Shown in pieces: positions 1 to 12,515 of a stretch of 62,000 nucleotides of DNA (the stretch's first letter is position 1; each line of letters opens with the position of its first letter). Source of the stretch: Chrysomallon squamiferum (Eukaryota; Mollusca; Gastropoda; Neomphalida; Peltospiridae); the NCBI GenBank assembly GCA_012295275.1, contig CM022665.1, positions 16,341,476-16,403,475 on the forward strand. Direction: 5' to 3'. The notes beneath the pieces were generated by a model. The model worked only from the letters and a program-made list of their open reading frames with translations, ran no database searches and was not told the DNA's origin. Position numbers and translations under genes: made by a program.

Positions 1-1209
1 CAGTTTCAAAATATCTGGGCGCCACCATTTTTGTATACTCATGACGTCATCGCATACAAAACTCTAGTCTATTTAATAACCATTTATTATAACTGACTTC
101 AAAATTTATTATTGCAAAGTTTTCTTAATATATATGTACACTGTTTCTTCTAAAGCCAGTAAACATATTCGAAAAAAAGAAGTAAAATGTAATGACGTCT
201 TGAAAGTAATTAAAAAACTTTGCAATAAGATCTTAAAGATTATGGAAAGCGTTTGAATATCAGATTTGATATCATCTTCAAAAAACTAACATAACTTATT
301 ATGCCTGGTTTATACTGCAATAAATTTCGATGTCTGCTGTACGTGGGCATGTTTTTGTTTGTTTTTTGTTTTGTTTTTTCTCGCGTAGATAAAGATGAAC
401 GCGATATTGATGACAATGAATAGAATCTGGATTATGATGATAACGATGATGATGATAATGATAATTATAATAATGATGACTATATGATGATTGTAATGAC
501 AAATGTGTTGGCGATGATGATAATGATGGTTTTATTGGTTATGGTCACAATGAAGAAGATGCTGGCGATGAGGATGAAATTCATGATGATAATTATAATG
601 ATGTTGCCATTATGTTAACCATAGCTTTGTTGGTAATGATGATGATTACAAAGATCTTGATGGTGATGACGATAATAATTATATATATCAGGCTAAAAAA
701 AATTTAAAAAAAAAAAAAAAGAAAAGAAAAGAAAAATTAGAATCGCTCAAATGTAAAACAAAATATATTAATTAAGTACATAAAAAAAAAATTCAAAGTA
801 TTCTTTGAAATAAGAAAATTACTCAGCTCGAGTATCAAAAACTGATTTCAGTGCATCACTGTCTACAGACAAGAGCACATAAAAGTGAATTCTTTTGAAC
901 TGTGCTAATAAAGCATATTCAAAAATATAAAGCACAGACATTGGCCATATATATGGTTGTTATATGCTTTAAAAAAAACCCACATAAATAAATAAAAAAG
1001 AAAGAAAGAAAATAGAGATTAAAAAGCTCGAATAAATAGCAAGATTAACTTTGCTACCATATTCTAAGTATTTACAAAATATTTTTAAAATATTAATAAT
1101 AATAATAATAGCAATGGTAATAATGAGATGAAAAAGATGATGAATAAAAATAAAAATAATCGTTCTACATATTTCAATAATATCCAGTCGGTTTTCAAAT
1201 CTTTTTCAG
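1..1209. other. Non-coding stretch upstream of the first visible receptor exon
   Basis: AT-rich DNA, probably intron of the GABA-B receptor gene because its 5' exons must lie to the left. It holds a perfect palindromic CRE (TGACGTCA) at 42-49, an imperfect GAT/AAT triplet tract at about 395-680 and A-rich runs near 695-735. I see no exon here. The open frames overlapping the triplet tract are repeat-driven. Confidence 0.6.
42..49. promoter_or_regulatory. Perfect CRE palindrome
   Basis: The eight bases TGACGTCA match the CREB/ATF consensus exactly. One occurrence in AT-rich intronic DNA can be chance, and nothing else around it looks like a promoter. Confidence 0.2.
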
Positions 1210-1606
1210 ACATCCAAAATTCTTTTTTACGGACTTTAAGATTCGCATGGGTCGTTACTTGTGGGATTAGTGAAGCTGTGTTCTTTTTTTCCTAACATGG
1301 AATCAAATTGTGAATTATTTTTATGTTTACAAAATTTGCCTTTGCAGATGTAAGGTTTATCAGAATCACTGAAGGCTTGTACAACTGTAAATAGTATACT
1401 GTCTTCTTTTATGGTTTAAAATCGTTTTCGGGCCAAACATATAAATATATATATCGTCTGTATTTAATTAGTATTGTTGGAATCACAAATTGTTGGTATA
1501 TGTGCAAACAGTTGAAAAATACTTTTTTTGGTGTTATGGATTTAGTTTTAAAATTATTTTCAGATTTAAAAAATTGGTCTTTACCATTCTGATATTATCT
1601 GGATAC
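1210..1606 (+). pseudogene. Ladder of decayed copies of a GABA-B receptor exon start
   Basis: Segments beginning near 1210, 1325, 1395 and 1564 each resemble the first 40-55 bases of the real exon at 1708. The 1564 copy follows an intact TTTTCAG acceptor and matches about 29 of 41 aligned positions. Read in register it gives KIGLYHSDIIWIL, against KIGLYGPKIVWII in the real exon, but its second codon is TAA. The 1210 copy also keeps a CTTTTTCAG acceptor and reads KILFYG before a frameshift. The 1325 copy reads VYKICL and the 1395 copy is the weakest. All lack the rest of the exon and all carry stops or shifts, so they look like partial tandem duplicates of acceptor plus exon start. Confidence 0.5.
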
Positions 1607-1707
1607 TTTACAGATGTGTACAAATGCGAAAAGTGCATTTTTTTTTCTTTAATTTTCTTGATTTTTAAAAAATCTAATATGGATTATATTTTGCAAATCA
1701 ATTCCAG

Positions 1708-3075
1708 GCTTACAAAATTGGTCTCTATGGTCCTAAGATTGTCTGGATCATCGTAGGGTGGTACACGGACAACTGGTGGACGGAAGAATCCGAAGTGGAC
1801 TGCACTGTCAATCAGATACTGGAGGTCATAGACGGGTACCTGGCCGTGGATCCAATACGAGTTAATCCCAAGCCTGATGTGACGATTTCGGGACAGACGG
1901 CTCAACAGGTGCAAGAAGCTTTCTTAAACAAAATCAACCATCAGGATCTGCCGGCGCTGAACAGTGGCCTGCAAGGATTCGACGCTATCTGGACAGTGGC
2001 TTTGGCGCTGAACAAAACAATGACAGATCTTAAAAATAATGGTAAATATATACATAAATTATTAGTACTGTTAAGTGAAACGAAAATGATCTGAGCTGAT
2101 TCCAAAAAAACCAAAACTCACTTTTAGATAGTTTGAATGAAAGAAAATAAAATAAAATTAAATTAAAAATTTAATCAAACCTGAAATTTAGATTCATTGA
2201 ATGTTGACGTCCACCAGATCATATTGTCGTTGTAATTGACAATAAGATAAAACGTAGATGTAATAGAAGATTTAAAAAAAAAAAAAAAAAATCGAAAAGA
2301 AAAGAAAAAGCAACCTAATTATTTGTGGAGTATATTATACATTATTTTCTTTCTATTTAGAAACGTGACAGAAAATCAGTATGTAGAGTGTATACGTTCT
2401 TTACATTATATAACATGAATGACAATAATATTATTTGTGGAGTATATACATTATTTTCTTTAAGTTTAGAAACGTGACAGAAAAACTTTTTGTAGACTCT
2501 ATACGTTCTTTTCTTTATATCTCTGTCACGTAAAAGAAAGCCATCTGTAGAGTATACACGTTCTTTACATTTATGTAAACTGAATGACAGTAATATTATT
2601 TGTGTAGTATAATTATATATATATTATTTTCTTTACATTTAGAAAATGTGAAATAAAATTATTTGAAGAGTATATACATTCTTTTCTTTACATTCAGATA
2701 ACGTTAAACAAACTTATTATTCGTACAGCATAATCTACAGATACTTTGCTATGTTTCAGGTTCGATGGGCCTAGAGGATTTCACCTATGATAACAAAGAA
2801 ATGGGACAGTTACTTTATAACAACGCTTTGAAAACAGAATTTTCTGGAGTAAGAGGATGGATTTCTTTTGATGAAAACGGCGATCTGAATTCCATATATA
2901 GGATTGATAGATTTCAAGGTAGAATTTTATTCTTATTATAATCATTATCATCATCATAATCGTCTTTATCATCATCATCATCATCATCATCATTATATAT
3001 TTATTTATCTCCCAGTGACTAAACAAAAGAAAAGTGGAACATTCACATAAATATACATACATACATACATACACA

Positions 3076-3165
<90 letters not shown>

Positions 3166-3611
3166 CTCATTTTTGTTTTTGTTTTTAATTTTTTGATAGA
3201 CGGACGAAAACAGATGGTTGGACTGTACTACCCCAAACATAACGCCGAACAAACGATAGACTGGATTCCTGAAACTCCAATTAAATGGAAAGGTACTTTC
3301 AATATATTATCCAGTTTAAGGAAATTTTACAATTAATACACCTATTTTTGAACACCAAATACATAAGATGTATCCATTTCAAAATATTTTATCATACACT
3401 AGCAGAAAATATATATATACTGTGTACATTTGTAAAAGTTCATAATTAGGAATTGTCTTCTTACAGTTATAAAACAGGTAAGAATTTTAGACTCAACACA
3501 TTTGTAAGTATATATGTATGTATATATGTGTGTATGTGTGTGTGTGTTTATATATATATCTTTGGGACGGAACCATGTTTACTTCGATAAATTATTTGTT
3601 ATATATATATA

Positions 3612-3672
<61 letters not shown>

Positions 3673-3674
3673 AA

Positions 3675-3722
<48 letters not shown>

Positions 3723-4418
3723 ACATACAGGAAATGTGAGAGAACAAAAACAGCGACGACCAGATACACAGACACACAAAACAGACAAACAGGAAACTAA
3801 CAGCGACTGTGACACGTTGATATATAAGAAAAAGGAAAATACAACAGTGCATTTTAGTTCTCCCATAACTGTCGGTGTAAAATAATCTGACGTGCGCCAT
3901 TCGTACCAGATGGAAATCACGACAGAAAAACATTTAAATAATTTACAGTCCAATACTTTCATACAACAGAAACAGATAATACCGTTCTTTGTTATCAACC
4001 TTCAGTTAACCAGTACATTAGATCATAATTAAAACATTTAAACCCAACTATCGTCGATAATGACTAATCGATTATCGACTCTAGACGATATTATGTTCCA
4101 GTACATAACGCATGTTGTTGGGTGTGGGGTTTTCCTTTTGCTCTTTTTGTTGCCTCGTTTTAATTGTGTTTTCGAATTATTTTAAAATTATTTCATTATT
4201 ATTTTTAATTTGTTTTTATTTATTTAATTAATTTATTTATTTATTTTATTTTATTTTAATTATTTATTTATTTTTATATTTTTTTGTTTCACTCTCGTCT
4301 GTAAATAGAAACTTTCAATAATTTCTAGTTCATAATTATATTTACTTTGACTCCATCACTTATTTAAACATATAAATAAACATACAAACAAACAAACAAG
4401 CAAGCAAGCAAACAAACA

Positions 4419-4449
<31 letters not shown>

Positions 4450-6440
4450 ACGATTTCTTAAAAATATATAGTTTGTAAATTATTATATATTCATCAAGAG
4501 TTTATCAGTTATTGGACCATGAAGTTTTATACTACTACATTAACAGTCACAACTACGACCACAATTACAATAATTCCTGCTGCAACTGTTACTACTGTTA
4601 CTACTACTACTACATTGTCTCTATACTTCTGTATCCATTTTCATCATCATCATCAACATCATCATTAGTAGTAGTTGTAGTAATAGTAGTACCACTGCTA
4701 CTATTACTACTACTACTGCTTCTACTACTACTGCTGCTACTACTACTACTATTATTACTACAACTACCTTTGCTGTTACTACTACTGCCACTAATGTACT
4801 ACCACTGCGACTGCTACTACTGCTACTATTACTACTACTACTACTACTAGTATTCTTCTTCTTCTTTATCTTCTTCCCCTTCTTCTTTATATTTTTCTTC
4901 GTCCTCCTTTTTTTCTTCTTCTTCATCATCATCGTCATCATCTTCTTCTTCGTCTTCTTCTTCTTCTTCTTCTTATTATTATTATATCTGCTGTCGATGA
5001 AGATGATGATTATGTTGATGTTGATGCTTTACCACTAATACCATTTTTTTTTTTTTTTTTTTTTAAATACAGGTGGCCAAATCCCTAAGGATTCTGTGAC
5101 GAGAGTTGAAGTGACGTTGCGACTGAGTCCATCTCTTTACACTGCTATTTGCATTATCTCCGGACTTGGCGTGTTTCTAACGGGCGTCTTCTTAGCATTC
5201 AACATAGGATTTAGAAAAACCAAGTTAGTTAGTTCATAAATGATTGATTATTGGTTCAGTTAATTAATACAGGAAAAATAAAATAAAAAATAGATATGTT
5301 TATAACAGTGCAGTAAACAAGTGTGAATAAAAAAATAAAAAAATGAAAGATAGATGCTGAATCATTAATCTGAAATTTAAATCAAAGCGTAGAAAGTTTC
5401 TCGGCGTCGTAATACATAATAATATGCACACGCACATACACACACACACACACACATGTATGCATGCATACTTAGGATATACATACATACGTATATATAT
5501 ATATATACACACACACATACATATACATATATATATATACATACATACGAACATATATATATATAGGTACATATATACATACGTACATGTATGTAAGTAG
5601 TTTGTAAGATTATCATCCTTGTGGTTGTAACGATTTTCTTTCTTTCTTTTATTATTAATTAATTAATTAATTTATTTATTTATTTATTTATTTTCTTGTT
5701 TTCAGAATCGTCAAGATGTCGTCACCTAATCTGAACAACGTCACACTGGTGGGCTGTCTTGTTCTGTACTCAACGGTTTTCCTCGAGACCACAGACCCAC
5801 ATTCCGTCGTCCTTTTCTGTGAGGTGATTATTATTATTATTGTCATTATCATCATCATCACCATCATCGTTGTTGTTATTATTATTATGATTGTCATCAT
5901 CGTCGTCGTCGTTGTTGTTGTCATTACTATTGTTGTTGTTGTCGTTACAATACTGGTATTGTTTTATTGTTGTGGTTATTATTATTATTATTATAGCAGC
6001 AGTAGCAGTGGAAGTGTAAAAGTAATAATAGTTAAAAGAATAGTAGCCGTACTAGTAGAAGTAGTAATTATAGTAACGACGGTAATGTTAGTAGCAGTTG
6101 TAGTAGTAGTATAGTAGCAGTAGTAGCAGTCGTAGTAGTAGTAACAGTAGCAGTAGCAGTAGTAGTATTATAATACAGTAGTAATAGTAGTAGTGGTAGT
6201 AGTAATAGTAGTAACAATAAGAGTAGTAGAAGTTGCAATAGTCATAATAATCGTAGTAGTAGCTGTAGTAGTAGTAGTAGTAGAAGTTGTAGTAGTCCTA
6301 GTAGTCGTAGCAATAGTAGTAGTAGCATAGGAGTAACAGCAGCAGTAGTTGTAATAGTAGTAGTAGTAAGAGTAGAAGTAGTAAAAGAAGATACAACATG
6401 TTTAACGATACCTCAGCACAGAAATTAAATTAGCCACTGG

Positions 6441-6473
<33 letters not shown>

Positions 6474-7377
6474 AGACGAAGAAGAAGAAAAAAAAACAGT
6501 ACATGTAGAAGTAATAAATGCAAAAAAACTTTAATTTTAACTTTAGCATCATCACTGTTAGTCTTGGCACAATGGTATTAATAATAACTGAGACAGAAGA
6601 GGTGTAACTGGTTTTGATTACAAGAAAAATATAGTAGAAACAGTAACAATTGGTTTTCTGATAGTGGTAATTATGATTGGCATGATGGTTCTCATGATGG
6701 CTGTAAGAAAGGTGACGTTGATCTCAAAGACAAATATTTAAGATTTTTTTTTTTCTCCGTTTGTCATTGCTAAACAGGACACGTAGAACCTGTGTCTGAT
6801 TGTTGCTGCTGTTTTTGTCAAATGATCACGTTCAGAGGATCTGCCTATTAAAATCGCCAATAGTTACAAATTAACTTTATTGAAATGTTGCCATTATCAT
6901 CCGTAATCGCAGAGAAAAACAAATAATTTTCATTCTCGTAATAACAGCTTTTTGGCAGTTTTATAGATTTATAGAAATATTAAGAGATTTGGGGGAAAAT
7001 GTTGATGAACAAACTTAATGAAGAAAAAAAACAAAAAAACATAATTTAAAAAAATAATATCTTAGTTTACTGACAAGGAAGAATTGTGAGTCGTTCAGAA
7101 AAAGTATGATACGCTTTTTTCTAGAGATTTATGAAACTTGAATATTCAATAAATGCGAAATATAACTTCAAAAAATTATGCAATTTTATTTGTTCTATGA
7201 TGGTTCAAAATTTAATTTGTTTGTTATTCAGGACTTCAAAATAAAAGAAATAACTGGTTAATGTCTTAAGATATAAGCTTTATCCTCAACACAGCCTCGC
7301 TAAGTAGTGCCATTATAGCCTTCACCTTAAGACTCTAACTAGCTATTCCTTAAACACACACACGGACACACACAAAT

Positions 7378-7429
<52 letters not shown>

Positions 7430-7755
7430 CAGCACATATGCAGATATATACAGATTAAGAATACTGTGACAGTATCTTTAAATATAAGTTTTCACCGTTC
7501 ATGAACATTAGACAGACAACAAAAAGACAGACAGCATAAATGAGAGGCAGAAATGATTTTTTTCTCTTGCTTTTCAGACTAAAATCGTCGCAATAGCTGT
7601 TGGATTTTCTTTGTCGTTTGGTGCTTTATTTGCTAAAACGTGGCGAGTCTACGTTATATTCACAAACGGTGCAAAACAAAAGAAGGTATGTTGACGTTAG
7701 AAGATATTTTATAAATATTAATGTTAAGATCAACGTAGAAATAAGATATTCAAAA

Positions 7756-7794
<39 letters not shown>

Positions 7795-7963
7795 GTAATT
7801 TCTTTAAATATATTTGTGTGTATGTGTGTGTGTGTGTGTGTGTACTGCAATTGTTATGAATAGAAATAATGTTTCGACGAAGCAGCACAAACAACAACAA
7901 CAACAATAAACAAAATGATGCTGATGATGAAGGTAATGACAATGATAAAAATGATGATGATAA

Positions 7964-8000
<37 letters not shown>

Positions 8001-9128
8001 TTTAAGTTTTCATTTTTTTCTTCTTCTTCTTTTTTTTTTTTTTTTTTTTTTTTTAATATTCTTTCCATTCATAAAGATATTCAGTAACATGAATTTGCTG
8101 ATAAAGTTTTTATCAGATGTTTATTTTTTTCAGGTTGTTAAAGATATACAGTTACTGATGATGGTCTTTGCACTTGTTACCGTAAACATAGGTATTATTA
8201 TCATCTGGTTCATTATCGACCCATTACAAGTGGTTATCCAAAAACTCCCACCCGAAGTAAGTCGACATTATCAATATCTTTCCTTTAATTAAATGACTGA
8301 GAATAAAACCTATTTGTGCAGAAGAAAATTAAGCTAATCATTTATTTGATTTCTAATTAGGTAATGTTAGCTGTAATGAACTAAGTACAAATGTCAAATT
8401 TGCTTCATGTAAAATATTTGAATTTAAGCAAATAAGTTTCCTTTAAATATGTTATTAAGTACACACATATAAACACGTACAAAAATATAAACATATTCCA
8501 AAAAAATAATACATAAGTAGAATTAATTAAATATTCCCACTATATAAATTAAATTACGTCTCGATTTTCCGAACTCTAACTGATACCTCTACCTGCTATT
8601 TTCAGTCCAGACAAAAACTAAAAAAAGCAAATATCGAATTCGTAATTTTTACTGAACCATCCTTCTTGAGTAATTAAAGAAAACAATTAATCGATTTAAT
8701 GGGACATTTACTCGTCAGCTCGTATGATGACGTATGTACTCTTAAAAAATTAATTATGTGTTAGAATTTATTTTCTTAAAGACGTGTTAGATCTTTATTC
8801 TCGTTGTTTGTAAATCCTGAAATAAAACGATTCGTTTGTTTATCTTCGCTAAGCAGACTGCAGTCGTTTCCATCATAATTCTGTTAGCAATATAAATAAT
8901 TGCATAACGAGACAAACCCAATCAGAGCTGTGGGAACTGAAAGTGGAACTCGTTAGTAATTAGTGATTATATTTTTATCAAGTAAATAAGTTAGTAAAAA
9001 CTAGATACAGTGAACAGATATCAAGAAAAATAACTGTATGGAATATCCTTAAAACGGATGAATAGTCGACGAAGACTGTGAGGAAACGAGTAAAATTAAA
9101 TAAATAAAAATTAAATAAATAAATAAAA

Positions 9129-9179
<51 letters not shown>

Positions 9180-10712
9180 ATAAAACAAACAAACCCCCCT
9201 CCAAAAAAAAAATTAATAATAAAGAAGAAGAAAATGTATCGACATAATAATAACTAACAGACATCTGATTAAATGATTTTTAATATATCCGAATAAATAT
9301 GCTGAGTTGACATATTTACCTGAATGTTTTGTTTAACTGTCTGACTATGCATAATCATTATTAATTTACGCGTGTCTTCATGCTTGTTCATATTTTTGCA
9401 CACATATACTGATCTATGAACGTCTGGTTGTGTTTAGGCTACTATGATTCTTATCTGGCATGTGTATAATATAGCATGTCTGTGCATTTTATAAAGTGGG
9501 TGAAGTAATTAAAATATTTAAAAATATACATCATTTGTATCTCTTTTGATTACCGTTTGATTACTACTACTACTATTATTTATAAGATACATATCATTAT
9601 GAATATTATTGTTATTATTAGTAATGGAAGTATATGTAGTAATAATTGTAGCAACTGTAATAATAGCAGAATACTAAAAGTGGTAATAGATGTAGTAGTA
9701 GTAGTAGTAGTAATATTACAAATAATATTTGTTGCAAGCAGCAGCTGCAGTCTGCAGTAAAGGCAGTAGTAGTTGTAGTAGTAGAATAGTAGTTGTAGTA
9801 GTAGCAGCAGCAGCAGTAGCAGTTGTAATAGTTGTAGCAGTAGTAGTTGTAGTAGTAGTTGCCGTAATAGTAATACTAGAAACAGTTTTAGACATTATTA
9901 TTGATGTTATTGTTGTTTTTACTGCTATTGTTAATGTTATTATTGTTGTTGTTGTTGTTGCTATGTTGTAATTAATCTATCCTAATGGGTTCTTTTACAA
10001 CAGATCAACACCGTGGATGACATTGAAATTCATGAGCAAATAGAAAATTGTGAATCGCCAGTACAGATATATTTCATGGGTATTCTGTTCGGTGTGCAAG
10101 GAATCATACTTCTCTTTGGAGTGTTTCTGTCACTGCAAACAAGAAAGGTAGATTAACCGTTAATGGCTATGTGTAACTGTTTATTATAACTGGTAATATA
10201 TTGGATTGAGGAATAAGTCATTGCGGTTCATAACTGATTCAAATTTATTGCAGAGGCATCGAAAAACTTGTTGACCGTTGGGAAAAAGTGGTAAATTACA
10301 ACGGAGAATACATTACTGATTAAATTACACCTTGTTATCAGTTAAGCTTAAGTTTTCTTCTATGTAATGATTAAATTTAATTTAACCGCAACCCAATTCC
10401 TCAACCCAATAGTTGTTTTGTTAGTTAGTTGTTGTTTTTTTGTTGGGTTTAATGTTGGTTTGTTGTTGTGGGCGTGTGGGTGTTGCTTTGTTGTTTTTTT
10501 TTTTTTTTTTTCTGTTATCTGTTGGGGGTTTTTGTTGGGGTTTTTGTTTGTTGTTTTTTCGTGGTGTTTTTCCAATTCAAATATTATATCTGACATTTTC
10601 TTATGTTAAAAGGGTTTTATGTCTTTCATCTGTAACTCACACCCACATACTCACATACACACATATATACACACACAGTTACATAAACACACTCAGACAC
10701 AGAAACATATAC

Positions 10713-10744
<32 letters not shown>

Positions 10745-11774
10745 TGTGTCTCTTACTTTCGCATTTTGTCTACATAATTATACACATCTATGTAAAAACT
10801 TTCAGGTAAAAGTGGATGGTCTCAATGATTCTAAACTGATTGGTGTATGCATCTACAATGTCGTTGTCCTCAGCTTCCTCGGAGTAATGGTTTCCTTGAC
10901 ATTGAAGTCAAATATTGACCTCAACTACGGCATCCTCTCCTGCATCATCATAGTTGCGACGACCGTTACGCAGTGTCTTATCATTATCCCAAAGGTAAAA
11001 TATACAACTCTGAAAGGATACGATTATATAAAGTAAATATTTGTTTCACGACACTCCAAGACTTTTTTTTATATATTATGAACAATGTATCTGTGAAACT
11101 TAAGGCTAATAGCATATATTCTAAATTAAGTATTAAACGTTACTGAGAGAGTGAAAACCAGTTGACATAATTCAAACCATCAGATAATTCATTATTTCAT
11201 ACGGCCGCTGTTACTGGAAAGAACAGTGAATAATAATAATAATAAGAAGAAGAAGAAGAAGAACAAGAACAAGAAGAACAAGAAGAAGAAGAAGAACAAC
11301 AACAACAATCATAATAATAATTAATAAGAATAATGATGATAAAAATAATATTTGTTTTCTTCAAATAATAAATTAAGCAAACAGTTTAATCGAAATTTTA
11401 TAATTGGATATAAATACTGAATACAAAGCAGTAGGAATTCTTTAATTATTGTTGTATTTTTTATTATTACTATTATTCTTTTTTATTTTTATTTTTTTTT
11501 TTTTTTTTTTTTTATTTATTATTATTATTATTATTTTTTTTTTTTTTTTTTTTTTTTTGAGAGGGGGTCTTTCTTTCTTCTTAATTGTTATTTTTAAGTA
11601 TAATTATTACTGTTATTATTGTTGTTGGTTATAGTCCTTATCGTCATATAATATTTTATTTAAATTTATTTATTTCAGATAAAAGGTCACTTAAACAATA
11701 ACTCTCAGGTTGCAGAAGCCGAGGCCACAGTAAGGACAGTGACAGCCATCACGCGAGCAGACACGGCGGCTTAG
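1708..11774 (+). CDS. GABBR2-like: GABA-B receptor subunit 2-like class C GPCR, C-terminal 504 residues
   Basis: Exons 1708-2041, 2760-2918, 3200-3292, 5073-5223, 5706-5823, 7578-7685, 8134-8256, 10004-10147, 10806-10994 and 11679-11774 join in phase to 504 codons plus TAG. The first three encode the end of the extracellular Venus-flytrap lobe (AYKIGLYGPKIVWII, FDAIWTVALALNK). Then come seven membrane helices, one per exon or nearly so. Subunit-2 signatures are KMSSPNLNN after TM1, FGALFAKTWRVYVIF at TM3 and LNDSKLIGV before TM6. The extracellular Cys pair is kept (LFCE before TM3, ENCESP before TM5). The GB1 glutamate just before the YDAIW-type motif, which I recall as a GABA contact, has no counterpart, as in GB2, so this subunit would serve G-protein coupling and trafficking rather than GABA binding. 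The tail after TM7 is only about 33 residues and lacks the coiled coil of known subunits. The N-terminal part lies outside the window. A divergent GABA-B paralogue is the main alternative. Confidence 0.9.
2300..2745 (+). repeat. Imperfect tandem repeat of about 55-60 bp in a receptor intron
   Basis: About seven degenerate copies of a unit resembling TTATTTGTGGAGTATATACA followed by TTCTTTTCTTTACATTTAGA and AACGTGACAGAAAA. Each copy carries its own pyrimidine-rich tract ending in TTTAGA, which resembles a splice acceptor. The array runs up to the true acceptor at 2759, so the exon boundary may itself have been part of the repeated unit. Confidence 0.6.
2936..3162. repeat. CAT-triplet and (TC)n microsatellites
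   Basis: Intron DNA between two receptor exons with a CAT-rich tract at about 2940-2993 and a long (TC)n run at about 3081-3161. Open frames on both strands here are low-complexity Ser/Leu or Arg/Glu shadows. Confidence 0.85.
3293..5072. repeat. Receptor intron filled with simple repeats
   Basis: Contains (TC)n at about 3614-3672, (AC)n at about 3677-3719, ATTT-rich and AAAT-rich runs at about 4190-4450, a CTA-triplet tract at about 4570-4850, a CTT tract at about 4852-4980 and a T-run just before the acceptor. No further exon is visible. Confidence 0.8.
5224..7577. repeat. Two receptor introns dominated by imperfect triplet and dinucleotide repeats
   Basis: Apart from the exon at 5706-5823, this interval holds AC/TA-rich DNA at about 5420-5580 and a very long imperfect ATT/GTT/TAG triplet tract at about 5825-6390. 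It also has an A-run at about 6440-6472 and (AC)n at about 7377-7428. The segment 6480-7370 is plain AT-rich intron with nothing recognisable. Confidence 0.75.
7686..8133. repeat. Short receptor intron with ATA, TG and T-run repeats
   Basis: Between the TM3 and TM4 exons lie (ATA)n at about 7758-7791, (TG)n at about 7816-7842, (ATA)n at about 7964-8000 and a T-run at about 8031-8054. It is non-coding. Confidence 0.8.
8257..10003. other. Receptor intron with ATT and TAG triplet tracts
   Basis: This intron between the TM4 and TM5 exons contains one copy of a 125-bp perfect repeat (listed separately), an uninterrupted (ATT)n run at about 9129-9178 and an imperfect TAG/TTG tract at about 9640-9965. 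The rest is AT-rich DNA without an exon. Confidence 0.7.
8909..9033 (+). repeat. 125-bp dispersed repeat, copy 1
   Basis: The segment from GAGACAAACCCAATCAGAGC to CAAGAAAAATAA is identical over 125 bp, as far as I can read, to 17201-17325 in the same orientation. This copy sits in an intron of the receptor gene. It has no obvious terminal inverted repeats, poly-A tail or coding potential. It may be a fragment of a young non-autonomous element or a local duplication. Confidence 0.85.
10148..10805. other. Receptor intron with T/G-rich and (AC)n DNA
   Basis: This intron between the TM5 and TM6 exons has a T/G-rich strand-asymmetric tract at about 10418-10565 and (AC)n-rich DNA at about 10637-10743. 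The overlapping open frames are low-complexity, and only their ends touch the real exon at 10806. Confidence 0.75.
10995..11678. other. Last receptor intron
   Basis: Holds AAG/AAC triplets at about 11228-11310 and T-runs interspersed with ATT at about 11468-11560. It ends in a TTTATTTCAG acceptor before the terminal coding exon. Confidence 0.75.
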
Positions 11775-11903
11775 GATGACCACTGGTCACTGCTAGACCA
11801 ATATAGTCCATTATGCGTATCTCACTTAGTAAAGAAAACTTACTAAAGAAATTGCTGTGAAGTAGACCAGTTGTAATTGTCGTCCTACCGTTACCGATTT
11901 TCT

Positions 11904-12515
11904 TAAATGGGCCGAGATGAATTACTCTAAACAAACTGTTGTCTAACGTGGGCGGAAGAGAATTATTTTGCACAGACTGTTGTCTAATATAGGCGGAGGT
12001 CAACTATTTCGCACAAACTATTGTCTAACTTGGGCAGAGATGAATTACTTTACACAAAGTATTGTCTAACATGGGCGGAGATGAATTATTTTACACAAAT
12101 TGTTGTTTAACATGGGCCGAAATGAATTATTTTACACAAAGTGATGTTGACATTGGCGAAAGTGATTTATTTTTCACGAACTTTTTTAGCATGGGCGGAG
12201 ATAAATTATTTTACACAAATTGTTGTCTAACATGGCCCGAGGTGAATTATTTTACACAAATTGTTGTCTAACATGGGCGGAGATGAATTATTTTACACAA
12301 ACTTGTTTAACATGGGCGGAGGTAAATTATTTTACACAAATTGTTGTCTAACATGGCCCGAGATGAATTATTTAACACAAATTGTTATCTAACTTGAGAG
12401 GAGATGAATTATTTTACACAGATGTGTTTAACATGGGCGGAGATGGATTATTTTATTCAGTCTGTTGTCTAACATGAGAGGAAATTAATAATTTTACACA
12501 AATTGTTGTCTAACA
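11904..12515 (+). repeat. 41-bp minisatellite just after the receptor stop codon
   Basis: About 15 imperfect copies of a unit of about 41 bp with core TTGTTGTCTAACATGGGCGG followed by AGATGAATTATTTTACACAAA. It begins about 130 bp after the receptor TAG, so the first copies are probably in the 3' UTR. GC content is higher than in the flanks. No poly-A signal interrupts it; an AATAAA lies further on at about 12722. Confidence 0.85.

Noticed and set aside
3034-3998. Several 70-140 codon frames rich in Ser/Leu, Arg/Glu or Cys/Val
   Set aside because: They track (TC)n and (AC)n microsatellites inside receptor introns. Only the stretch 3200-3292 is a true exon.
4512-6114. Poly-Tyr, poly-Leu, poly-Val and poly-Ile frames
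   Set aside because: Translation of imperfect CTA, CTT, ATT and GTT triplet tracts. The only coding parts are the exons at 5073-5223 and 5706-5823.
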